64,000 nt of DNA, from assembly GCA_019787685.1 (NCBI GenBank), contig JAHNUO010000005.1, forward strand, positions 372,001 to 436,000. The letters run 5' to 3'. Shown piece after piece: positions 54,015-64,000 of this stretch. Numbering within the stretch: position 1 is the first letter of the stretch; each line of letters begins with the position of its first letter. The notes below the pieces were generated by a model. The model was not told the origin of the DNA. It ran no database searches and was given only the letters and a program-made list of their open reading frames with translations. The DNA comes from Chiua virens (lineage: Eukaryota > Basidiomycota > Agaricomycetes > Boletales > Boletaceae). A program made the position numbers and the translations under genes.

Positions 54015-57000
54015 ATGGCGCCGTTTGTGAAGCTCGCGACTACCATTACCTGTGAGGACATTCACAAAACAGCTGCTCGGGGCCATCCACAACATCACAC
54101 GCCCCTACTCAGTCTCTCGTCCGACGCCCAAACCAAGGGTTATCACGCCGTTTGTCTCCCGCTGACCACCGGAAAGTGGCGGGAGCGATGGCAAAACATG
54201 TGCATCATGCCTTCCACGGGAGCTGCAGGCAACGAGGAGGTTATAGTTGCTGAGAAGGCGGCGGAAGCATGGAGGAAGTCGCCTTCATTTTTACTTGATG
54301 AAGTGACGATAACAAGACTAGGTGAGATCTCCTCATCGCCATCCGCTCCCACAGTCCTGTGCCGCTTATGAGAGGGAAATTGATAGATGAAGCGGAGATC
54401 GTCGTGGCAATGGCTTCCGACTGGCTACAACTAGGATGCCACTGATGATTGGATTCGTCATGACTCTGGCATCGTGAGTTCTTGTTCACTACCTTTCTGA
54501 CAGCGGCCATCTAGAACTGGTGTCGTGCCCTTGGCATGGCCCTGTCCGAAAAAGTCACCTTCAATGGGCGCAGTCCTCCTCATCTAGGATTGTTATCGTT
54601 CTTGCTCATGGATTTGTTTGTGGTTAGGCCCTCCAACAGGAGGTTGCGTATGCATCGTATCTCAACATTCCTACCATCATCCTCCCCCCGCCAAGAAACA
54701 GGTCGCATGTGGCTTCATATGGACGTATCGTAAATGAATGCCTTCGGAACATTCCGTACATGCACTTCTCGGTTCGACTACCCATCTATGACCCCGCAGT
54801 ATTTCAATCCAAAGAATCACCGCCGCACGGAGATGCGAATTCGAGTGGCACTTCAAGTTCGACCGCACAGACATCCTCACCGAAACTGGTTGCGCTTGCG
54901 GGTGCATTTTCACAAAAACATCTCAAATCATCCAAGGCCTCCGAGGGTGAACTCAATGCGAATTGGGAAATGTGGGATGTCATTCGTACCTGTTTGCGAT
55001 AACAACGTACGGCTAACATTGAGTGAGCGGTGTGATGCATTTGTTCGGTTTGGTCGCGCTAATCTCGGCAGCACTCGATCTCACCCCACCGCTCCCCGCA
55101 AATGCGGGCGTGTTAGACCGATGGGCGGCTGAACCCGTTCAACACATTTTTTTGCCCGCCTCTGCGTTTATCGAAAACGTCAAAGGTTATCCTGTCTTAC
55201 CAAAAGGCACGCAAGCCCTCATTCGGCAAAGCATGATCGTAAGTCCTTGCGATCGCCTTCTTTGACGTGTCGTTGACATCGCGCGACTAGCATCACCCGA
55301 CGTTCATCCTGTCTGGCGTCGATTCCGGGATACATGCTATGGGTAGTGAATCTGCGTATTCACAGTACGTAAAACACCTCGAAAAGACCAGCCCTGTCGT
55401 ACAAGCGGCCAAAAAAGAGGGTACCGTCGAGCACTTTGCTCAGGGTTACCAGGATTACCTCCAAAATCCATTACAGGTATGCCCGTGGTGCACGTATCGT
55501 ATGGTGCCGTGGGTGACGAGTGAATACACAGCCCCTGATGGACAACCTTCAATCAATCACATATCAAACGTTCGAGCAGGATCCTGTAAAGTATTACAAC
55601 TATGAAGAGGTGAGGGTCTCCATCACACAGCGTTGTTCGTGCTGTATTTCATGATGTTCGGAAGGCCATCTACCGGGCCCTCGTGGAATGGCCTGATACG
55701 GAGCGCATGTGTGTCTGCTGCCGCCTTGCTTGGTAATGTGACCTAATAGCGCGCAGTGTCATTTGTGTCGCTGGCGCTGGGCGTGGCCCCCTCGTTTCTC
55801 GAAGCCTCAAAGCTATTCGGAGGTCCAAGAAGGAGGCATTTATCTACGCAGTCGAAAAGAACCCGAATGCCTTTGTAACGTGCGTTCTCACCTGCATGTG
55901 TCTTGATCTCGCTGTTTGTTTACCGGATAAGTCAGCCTTCAAGGACGCAAGGCGAAAGAGTGGGGTTCTTCTGTGGAGCTGATAGCTGGTGATATGAGGC
56001 GGGTCGACGTACCGGAACCTGTCGACATCCTGGTCAGCGAGCTTTTGGGGTCGTTTGGAGATAATGAATTGAGCCCTGAATGTTTGGACGGCGCGATGCG
56101 GTTTTTGAAGCGTAAGTGTGTGTGGCCCTTGTTCTGTGAATGGGGTGTGTTGATGTGCAGGGTCAGCGGATGGCATTTCCATACCGTCATCCTACACGGC
56201 GCATCTTGCACCCTTGTCATCATCAAAGCTATACAACGCTGCGAGAGAGTCCAAGGATCTCAAGGGCGTGGAAACCCCATACGTGGTGATGTTCCAAAAC
56301 GTTAATATCCTCAGTGGTGATGGCGGGGGAGTCGCGGGACGATGTGGAGCAAAAATACAAGAATGTTGGGAATTCGGACACCCGAGTAAAGATGTGACCG
56401 TAGATGAGAGAGGTCAGACACTTGATTGGTCGAACGAGTTGTCCTTGGCTCACGGTGAGACAGGTTTGCCTCTCACGAACAGTCACAACGTTCGCTCCGC
56501 CAAGACGACGTTTCATATCCCACACGCGGGGGTAATGCATGGATTGGCTGGCTATTTCGAAGCTGTCTTGTATGGCGATGTCGGGTTGAGTATCCACCCG
56601 AACCGCAAAGAGCAAGTGTCCAAAGATATGTTGAGCTGGTTCCCTCTGTTCTTCCCTTTCCGGGTGCGCGTCTCGCTACTTATCACGCAGAGTTGACATG
56701 TTAACACGAAGCGCGTCCCTTCCAGGACCCGCTGTATCTACCTAGCAACTCGGAGTTGCAGGTATCCATATGGCGTCTGACGAACGAACGACAGGTGTGG
56801 TATGAATGGTATGCGGAATCATATTTGCCGGTCGCGAACGCATCGGCGGCTGTTGAAGAAACAGAGGACACGTCCGGTTCTGACGGGCCATCGTTTTCGA
56901 GTACGTCGACGTACGTCGCTGTCCCGAGCCCTATCGTGGACGCGGTCGATGTATTCCCGTTGGAGGTTCGGCCAGAATCCCGGCGCGGGAGTGCAGAAGT

Positions 57001-57085
57001 CAAGGTACCATGTGGTGTTGTGAAGATTGGTCAAACGGCGTTGCACAATCCGGGTGGTCGTAGCAGCTGGATAGGGCTGACGTGA
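54015..57085 (+). CDS. skb1: PRMT5/Skb1 type II arginine methyltransferase
   Basis: The N-terminal TIM-barrel part reads [66 protein letters not shown] and [13 protein letters not shown]. Next come [20 protein letters not shown] and [20 protein letters not shown]. The catalytic part has the SAM-binding [20 protein letters not shown] and [14 protein letters not shown], the double-Glu loop [20 protein letters not shown], and the barrel [14 protein letters not shown] to [19 protein letters not shown]. About nine short GT-AG introns are needed. PRMT5 symmetrically dimethylates histone and splicing-protein arginines. An extra base at 54431-54435 (LQLG then [12 protein letters not shown] in the next frame) breaks the frame: a sequencing error or a loss. 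The true N-terminus may start earlier. Confidence 0.88.
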
Positions 57086-57436
57086 TGGGGATCAAAAATA
57101 ACCTTTTTTGTCCAGGTTGCGGTTTCAGTAAGATGAAATTTTGCTTGGACCTGATTCTGGACTACAATATACGATTTGCTATGGTGGATTCAGAACGCGA
57201 ACAGAACTAGATTATTGAGCTAGGAACGGGCTTGGGAGACGAGCTCGCCTGAGGACCTGCTAGCCGAGATACGCACGAGCTAATAATATCGCTGCCCTCA
57301 AAATAAATATAAAATTCAAACTCCGACCATATCCCTGCTTCGACTCGGTTGCCAGTTAAGTTCCACCTCTTTTCTTTACCACTACGTCCTTTGCTTGTTC
57401 CACTTCGCGAATCCTCGCAAACTCGTTCACTTCACA
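57086..57436. promoter_or_regulatory. Promoter region of the GPI-protein gene
   Basis: Intergenic, 350 bp. The last 80 bases before the ATG are C/T-rich (CCACCTCTTTTCTTTACCAC and similar), typical of strong fungal promoters. AATAAATATAAAATTC near 57302-57317 could supply a TATA element. Confidence 0.4.
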
Positions 57437-58313
57437 ATGAAGTTCGTCATTCTCTTTACTGCCCTCATCGCTGCGGTTCCCGCCGCTCTTGGCTTGACCG
57501 TCAACACACCGTACGTCTAGCCTTGTCATCCGCTCCTGGTCGCTCTTACACTTGTTGACAGTGGCAACGTCGTCGAGTGTCGTGAGTATTTGGCGTGCAC
57601 CAAGGCGGCGTCTAGATGTTGACCTGAATTTTTTTACCAGAGCCTACTCAAATCAGTTGGAGTGGTGGAACTGGGCCTTTCTACCTGTCCCTCGAGCCGG
57701 GTAAGTCGATTCTCGATTGCCCTTGAGTGAACCAATGTTAAATGCTATGGCTAGCTGGTCAAACCTCCGCTACTCCCGTAAGACGCTCGCTCTTGTTCTC
57801 TGCATTGTTGTCTCATTCTCTTGTTTGTTTAGCTCATGACATTCCCTACTCAAAACGGTAACAGCTATACTTGGACCGTCAATGTTGCGACTGGCACCAG
57901 CTTGTAAGATTTTTTTTCTCCTTTACTGTTTGCCCAGATGATACTCATGAATGCGCAGTACCATTGCATTGAAGGACAGCACTGGTAGCCAAGCCTTCTC
58001 TGATATTGTTACCGTCCAGGGCGGCAGCGACACCTCGTGTCTGAGCTCATCTGCCCAGGCAAGTGGTACCAGCGGCTCTAGCGCCGCTTCTACTGGCTCC
58101 AGCTCTGGATCTACTACCTCTGCCGCTGCTGGCGGAAGCAGCACCACTGCTACCACCAAAGCTTCCTCTGGCTCTGCTACCTCGGCTGGGGCCCCCAGCA
58201 GTACCTCCTCGTCCTCTTCCAGCAGCAGCAAGAGCAGCGGTGCTGGCCGTCTCACCGTCTCTGCCTTTGGTGCTGCCTGCCTCATGGGTGCTGTCGGTGC
58301 TGCGCTCTTCTGA
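57437..58313 (+). CDS. Kre9/Knh1-like Ser/Thr-rich GPI-anchored protein
   Basis: ATG 57437 opens a signal peptide (MKFVILFTALIAAVPAALGL). Very short exons follow: NVVEC, PTQISWSGGTGPFYLSLEPG, then SATPLMTFPTQNGNSYTWTV and IALKDSTGSQAFSDIVTVQG. These fit the Kre9/KNH domain (WSGGTGPFYLS..PG, Y.W.V). The C-terminal half is Ser/Thr/Ala/Gly-rich and ends in a hydrophobic segment (VSAFGAACLMGAVGAALF), a GPI-attachment signal with Ser/Gly just before. It should be on the cell surface or wall. Exon 1 ends at VNTP; the last exon starts at about 57960. Confidence 0.85.
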
Positions 58314-61300
58314 GCGGTTTTCATATGACGAATCGTATACGACGACGGACGAAGACCATTGATACTGGGGTTGTTTTATCGTTCAGTTATATACACTACC
58401 TGTCCGTTGCTGTGACAATGATTCTGTCATTCCTATTGATCACTCCATTGGTTTGTAACTAAACTGATGGTTACTCTTGTGCATCAGGACCCTCTACGCT
58501 ACTTTTAATTTTCGAACGTCATTTTGTAAAATGTTGGCACATAACTACAGGTGTTGACGTTGCGTCCGCCTGTGGGTGAGGCATGAGTATTATGAGTACT
58601 TAAGTAGCCATCTGAACTTGACCGTGTGATTTGCATCAAGAATGTCCACCTGTTGCCTGACAACGGGTTGCTCCACAAAATCACTTTCTCCACACCCTGT
58701 TTCTGGGTCTTTCGTCAAATAATGCTGAAATGATGTATCCTATTCGCGTGACCCCCTTGCGTAATGGCAAACTGGAAAGAAAACGGCGAAAAGTCGGAGA
58801 AGAAAGAAGCCACCTTTCGTACACGTGCATTTCGAATTGTACCCTTGCAATTGAAGCGCATGTCGCCTACTCGTCCGTGTATATTTCCGCTGCTAATAAA
58901 AGAATGAAATACGCCAATCATGTGAATGTGTCTACCTGTCTTGGCCCTGTCTCAAGAATCCGACCTTGTTAGGATCTAGACAGGCTGGTACTACGTACGA
59001 GATGACGTTTGAACGTTTGGAGATGATGAAAGTAGGGGTGTGGTGGACACTTTGTCGGGCATAGAGAGATTGAAGGGGTGAATCCGCGTGTGTGGCTGAG
59101 AGGGTCGTCTATGAATCGTGCCCACTGGCATCTGACACGAGCGGAAGAAATGGGGGATATTGACCGTCGTCGACACTTTGTCAGGCCCATCAAGAGAAAC
59201 GGCCACCTCGCGTGTGTGACCGGGAGGGTCGTCCACGAGTCTGCTCACTGGGCATCCAGGTCCCGAAATACACCCGCTACGAACGTGTATGGACGGACGC
59301 CAACCTCGCTCACGGAGACCCGTTTCCTTGATTCAGGCCTTATCTATCGCCCTTGGATTTCAAAATCACCTGGATCCCTGCACCACGTCTGTTGATAAAG
59401 GATCGGTTGGATATCAACACTCGCACGGTTATAGTGTGGCTATGACGGGTGGTATGTCACGGTTTCTCTGGCGGACTTGGTTTGTTCATCTCGACGTGGG
59501 ATTGCAATGCGATCGACGGACGGCTCGGGTGACGAGAACGCGTAAGGTCAGCGGAAGGAGTCGACACCTCGTCTATCTCGGCACTACTGGAATTTGGAAT
59601 ACGCGCCACCGACTTTGATGATGATGGCTCCGTGAACCGTGCGCGGGAAGGTGAACAAGGATTCATTGATCGATGAGCCATTCATGAACCACATACAATG
59701 TCCGTCTCTCGTTCATGAATCGGAGTGGCGCGAGAACTTGAACGAGATGAGCGGTGCTGCACACGTCATACCAATGAGACGTTGGTTCGTTGGAGAGCGT
59801 TCTGGTTCTTTTGGAGGCGACCAAGTACCACCATAATGTGACGTGGAGAGGGTGGTACTCTTGTCCCCCACTCCGCGGAGCGACCTCGGCACGGATCATG
59901 CATTATGTATGCGTGCGAGTCTAGAGAGGTGTTATGATGATACGCTCATGTTTTCTTCGGACAATCAATTTAACATACACGATAGGAACGATGATTGGCA
60001 ATTCGTGTTGTCCGCCGAGGGACAGCAGAGGATAATGGCGTCGTCGTTGAGAACATATCAAGGGTGCCTTCTCGTCGCGTCTACGCCCAACACAACCCGG
60101 ATCATGAACTCGACAGCCATCGCTGCCATCGTCGGAAGACGCTGCGCGCTCCAGATGGGAGTATCAGGGACGACGCCAAAGCGTGGGTTCATCCCCATCC
60201 GGTTCAACAGACCCGCGAGCTGGGTTCAGCGAACGCACGAGCATTCTTCTCCACGTGCCAGTATGCGTCATTATCTTTCCAGTCCCGGTCAAGGTATCGA
60301 TGACGTCGACGAGTAGCCTCGGTCGGAGTGGAGAACACCAATATAGTAGCCCCAAGGGCCGCCGTGACTTGCGACCACAGGGATACAGCTCAATGAAACG
60401 GATTCGTATCCAAACATGCAGTCGTACTACCGCCACCCCAATCGGTTCCGAACGACAAGGCAAGTGATGGCGACGTTGATACGTTGATCCAATCATATCC
60501 CAAGTCGTGATCGCACCTGTGCACCCCTCTAAGGCAGTGGGCAGAGGACGATGCATCTTCGTCTTCGCTTCTTCTTCGAAGACACTCCATGGACGGGGAT
60601 TATGAGTGTTTGATAGGGACTCGTCCTGGCGGCCGGCTTGGCATGATTCCCTTTACGTGCGGGAGGGTCGGAGAACGTCGCTATTGTCCTGTGCGTTGAA
60701 TGAAAACGTCATCAGACACGCGGCAGCCTTATGGTCGCACTGACAGGCGAACGGCGCGCGCATCGAATAAGTAGCCAAGAAGGGAACATGACCTGGTTCT
60801 TGACAGAAGCCCATTGCTATCGGGAACATGGAGCCCAGACAGGTTTCGCTGGCTATTATTCAATAAACGAGAGTTAGGAGTCGTGTTCGAGACCGTGCGG
60901 GTATCACTTGGCCTCGTGTTTGGCTCGCGGAGTGCTGACCAGGTGCCAGCAGGCGTTTTAAGATCAGACTGATCTCGAACGTACTCGCCCGAGTGGTTTC
61001 CGCCGAGTACGATTGGACACGAATGACGTTTATCGATTCCATGATCTCCCGCTGTTAATGGAGTCGTCGGTGTCTCACCACCACCCTGTCACGGTGCACG
61101 TATAGTATGCCTGTGTGCGATGACGTCGCGATAGGACTGCTGAACCACTGTGGGTGTCAAAAATGACAGGATTTCCTGAACAGAAAGACCTGCAGTGGTC
61201 CTAATGAACACAGCGGATCCACGCGCATTCGTGTCAAGCTTGACTGTCGGCCTGTACCGGCTATCAGCATTGTGCTGGCTGCACTGACATCAGCGCAAGC

Positions 61301-62934
61301 CCTGGAGAAGTGCTGTTGTTTCCGTGAAAAGCCGGACGACTGACCAGTACGGTACTACTGTCTGCCACGATCAATGTGGAACACGTGGTTCATCTAGCGT
61401 AGGACCATTCCAGACTTGATCATCTCGCTTGGGAGCTGCGGAGAAGAACGTTATGGGGTTTGAAGCGGCGCTGTGGGACATCAACGTTTCAACCACCGGT
61501 GAGCATCAGGATTATTTACAAAATGGGGACAAGTTACATGTTCAATCTGCAGAGCGGAAAGACTCGGATCACGACGCCAATGTGGCCATCCGATGGGTCT
61601 CACAGTATAGTCTATAGAGCGCTCGAAGATGCAGGCAGTTTGAATTCTCACCTTCGTGAAGGATATAGAGGGGTGGAGAGAGGCCCTTTCATGATAGCAT
61701 TTTTGTGCGAATGGCAGGTGGTCCCTGTCGATTTCTTGCTTATGGGTTGATGGGATAGATGGTTCGAATTCTTCCGTCTGTCTCCCTGTTTCATGGAGAT
61801 GAATTGATCACAGCGCCATCGATATGTATGATATGAAAGCGACGGTTGTTGTGCGTGGGACGGCAATCCAGATCCTAGGCCTGGCTGAGGATCGGGCTGG
61901 CTGTGCCAACGGTTTTGTTGTAGAGTTAGGTGGCCGAGGTAGGACTGCCGGTTTGTGTGCATCAAACCGGCCGAGTATCTGAATCGTCGCATTGACTGGG
62001 AATAGCCTCAATCATGATGCATGACGAACAAATTGTTTGAAGTATTTGCCTGGGAAACGGAACCAAGTTCAGAAAAACAAGGTGATGAACTTTCCACGAT
62101 TACCGCGATCGACAACCATGTTTGTCCTGACGAGTTCTTCAGTATTAGTATATCAGCCAATACCCATTGGCCGGATGACCCTCCGAAAAGAATCATGATG
62201 GTCCAACTTTGCGCCCGCGACTTGCGGTCGAGTTCATCCCTCAAGGCCTCAGATCCATCACGCCCATCCCTTGCCAGTCGCTTGTCACGCGTGGTCAACC
62301 GCAGCCCAATTTCATTCAACCAGAATAGAACCCTGCGCCGGTATTTCTATCCCAGATCCGTGTCCCTCTGATCGGCATGGCTAAACGGCGTGTTGGCTCT
62401 TTTTTTTTTTTTCAGCTGGCAAGTTTTTTGCGTTTCGTGCCTAACTGCTTGGCGGACTGCCTTCCATGAGGGGATGCCCTTTGTCCGACCTGGCACCTCG
62501 TGCCAGCTTACACTCCCTGCCCGTTTCGGTCGGCTTCTTATCGAAGCATCTTGTCGACGTGGCATCTTCTCCTTCTACTGCATGCACAGGCTTTTGGAGA
62601 TCGTTGGCCCGCAAGGGGAAAATCAGGGCGTTTTACTCCAACACAGCTCTGACATGAACTCGCTTGTGCGCATTCGTCCCCCGCGCGCTCTAATCCACCA
62701 TGGTTCGCGTTCTCGCTTCTCCCACGATCACATCGTACAAGTGGGTTCCGCTGGGTCCGAAGTGCTTTCTTACCAAATCGTGACCGGGTGCGTCGAATAT
62801 AAAACCCGGGATGGGTTCCGCTTGGTCTCTAGACTTGCAAGCTCTGTCGTCGTTCTCTTTTACCTCACCTCGTAGTGCACTTTTTGCATCTTCGCCTTTC
62901 CTCGTCCTTTCAAACCAACGTCCAACCCACCAAT
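58314..62934. other. About 4.6 kb without a recognised gene
   Basis: CpG-rich sequence with many short frames on both strands, none with a family motif. A two-unit tandem repeat lies at 59045-59260 and a T12 run at 62400-62412. Frames at 61460-61750, 62008-62319 and 62390-62875 were examined and give no recognisable domain. Genes with many small exons could be missed. Confidence 0.45.
59045..59260. repeat. Two diverged tandem units, about 127 bp
   Basis: GACACTTTGTCGGGC (59045) and GACACTTTGTCAGGCCC (59172) each lead to GCGTGTGTG..CGGGAGGGTCGTC-like and then GCTCACTGGGCATC-like words at equal spacing. A third partial unit is not evident. Confidence 0.6.
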
Positions 62935-63347
62935 ATGTGCAGCATGGAATGGTCAGTTCCCGATTCGCTTGTTGGGGGTTCGCGTTCAAACTGTTGCTCT
63001 AGCGTCGGCGATCAATACAGGGGCTGCGGGGTAAGCCAACGCGCCAAACGTTGATACGCGCCAGCTGATTCGCCCCGTTGATTAGCACTACGTCCGGACC
63101 TATCAAACCGGCATCACGACGGACTGTGGGTCCCCCTACTGCAAGTTGAGCAGCGCACACACGCACAAGGCACCCAACTGCGGATGCAATGCCGTACGTG
63201 CTTTGTCGCGTGCGCGTGTCATGCGTGACGCTGACGGTCGTGTAGGAGTACACAGACTACCGGCGGGTGCGCAACCTGTTCCAGACCAAGTGCGAGACCT
63301 GCCAGATAGAGGAGGCAGCCTACCACTCGAGGCGTCAGCAATGGTGA
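62935..63347 (+). CDS. Small Cys/His-rich protein, four exons, 84 residues
   Basis: Exons 62935-62951, 63003-63030, 63086-63193 and 63246-63347 have GT-AG introns of 51, 55 and 52 bases and total 255 bases. The product begins MCSMECVGDQYRGCG and continues HYVRTYQTGITTDCGSPYC, KLSSAHTHKAPNCGCNA and EYTDYRRVRNLFQTKCETC with a basic end HSRRQQW. Cys and His pairs (C..C, CGH, DCG..YC, HTH, CGC, CETC) suggest one or two zinc sites. The layout resembles small Cys-rich proteins common in mushrooms, usually of unknown function. The gene was found only by joining exons; splicing is inferred. Confidence 0.65.
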
Positions 63348-64000
63348 CGCCCGATGACGCATGACGTATTCCCCTTCTTCCTGTGATCAGGTATTATTAT
63401 CTGCCTCTGCCTCAGCACCACATTCGACAGTGCCTTGTGTGTATCCTTACAAGCGATAATGTTATCCCCGATTAAATAGAGATCGATGAGATACAAATGC
63501 GAGGCGTGTGGCGATGGCATCCCATGGAAGGCGTTCGTGACATGTTGGTCGCATCTCCGTCTGGATTCTGGACTCGCGCTTTCCTTTCGGTCTTGTCCTT
63601 GTCTCAAGCTTCAATCACGCTTCCCCTGAGGGCCAAGTTAAACAGACGTCGGCTACTCAAAACCAGGGACGTTTACGTGACTGGGCTCGGGTAAGAAGCC
63701 GAGAACGTGGCGTCGTCGATGGGCGCTGCCAGTGTTCAACGTGCTGAGCAAACGCCTGAGGGGTCCCGAGTTCATGCATACATACATAAAAGTCCGAACC
63801 GAGAACGGTCGAGAACGCGCACATGAACTGAACGATCGTTCACAAGGCGGTTTCCTCGTTCTCCGCGTTGACGCATAGGACACGTGACCCGAGGTATTGA
63901 AGTGGGTCGGGCCGGCGCGTTGTCTGTCAGATCTTCAGATGCTGATCTCGGTGGTCAATGCATATCTCAGACTGTGGAGCTGTTGCTATGCGCCGAGGAC
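63348..64000. other. No gene recognised
   Basis: CpG-rich sequence to the window edge with no motif on either strand. Confidence 0.4.

Noticed and set aside
1..64000. CRISPR array or bacterial operon structures
   Set aside because: The window is clearly from a fungus; tandem repeats present have no regular repeat-spacer pattern.

Overview
This window looks like a stretch of an Agaricomycete (mushroom-forming basidiomycete) genome. Coding genes are split by introns of about 50-60 bases. The families present are typical of these fungi: Plavaka-type CACTA transposases, DUF6698, DUF6532, FunK1-type kinases, chromodomain Ty3 elements, and a WC-2-type PAS+GATA photoreceptor partner.

The window has two halves. 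From 1 to about 35.9 kb it is a CpG-poor transposon island. A degenerate possible KDZ-like fragment and a GGGAATTCCC array lie at the left edge. Next comes a Ty3/gypsy chromovirus copy (E1, 3460-10322, minus strand, direct repeat CATCA) with nonsense and frameshift mutations. It is followed by a Plavaka N-terminal fragment, a solo LTR nested in a second solo LTR (12446-13635), and three decayed minus-strand genes: DUF6532, a FunK1 kinase and a Plavaka transposase. Two further solo LTRs (17671-18224 and 24161-24902) and simple-repeat arrays follow. A 5'-truncated Ty1/copia relic is split by an intact sister chromovirus (E2, 28112-35001) with identical LTRs.

E1 and E2 are the most interesting objects. 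Their layout is LTR, self-priming site, spliced leader intron, ORF1, a one-helix membrane ORF2, gag, pol with chromodomain, LTR. In both copies the ORF1 start codon exists only after splicing (A|TG across the intron). ORF2 and gag are linked by a stop codon and a start codon two bases apart. Gag and pol are joined by a GGGAAAA slippery site followed by a 6-base spacer and a stem-loop. In E2 the leader from the predicted transcription start to ORF2 holds no ATG in any frame.

From about 36 kb on, the sequence is CpG-rich and gene-like. It contains an unrecognised multi-exon gene, then a probable 8.3-kb two-gene transposon (38.64-46.92 kb). That element has CAAGGCC-rich inverted ends, an intact-looking Plavaka transposase and a divergently transcribed DUF6698 gene with a tandem-repeat tail. 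Next come a truncated ISWI-like pseudogene, a WC-2 homologue (PAS + GATA), a Yar1-like ankyrin protein, PRMT5/Skb1, a Kre9/Knh1-like GPI-anchored protein and, near the right edge, a four-exon 84-residue Cys/His-rich protein gene. About 58.3-62.9 kb shows no gene that I recognise.
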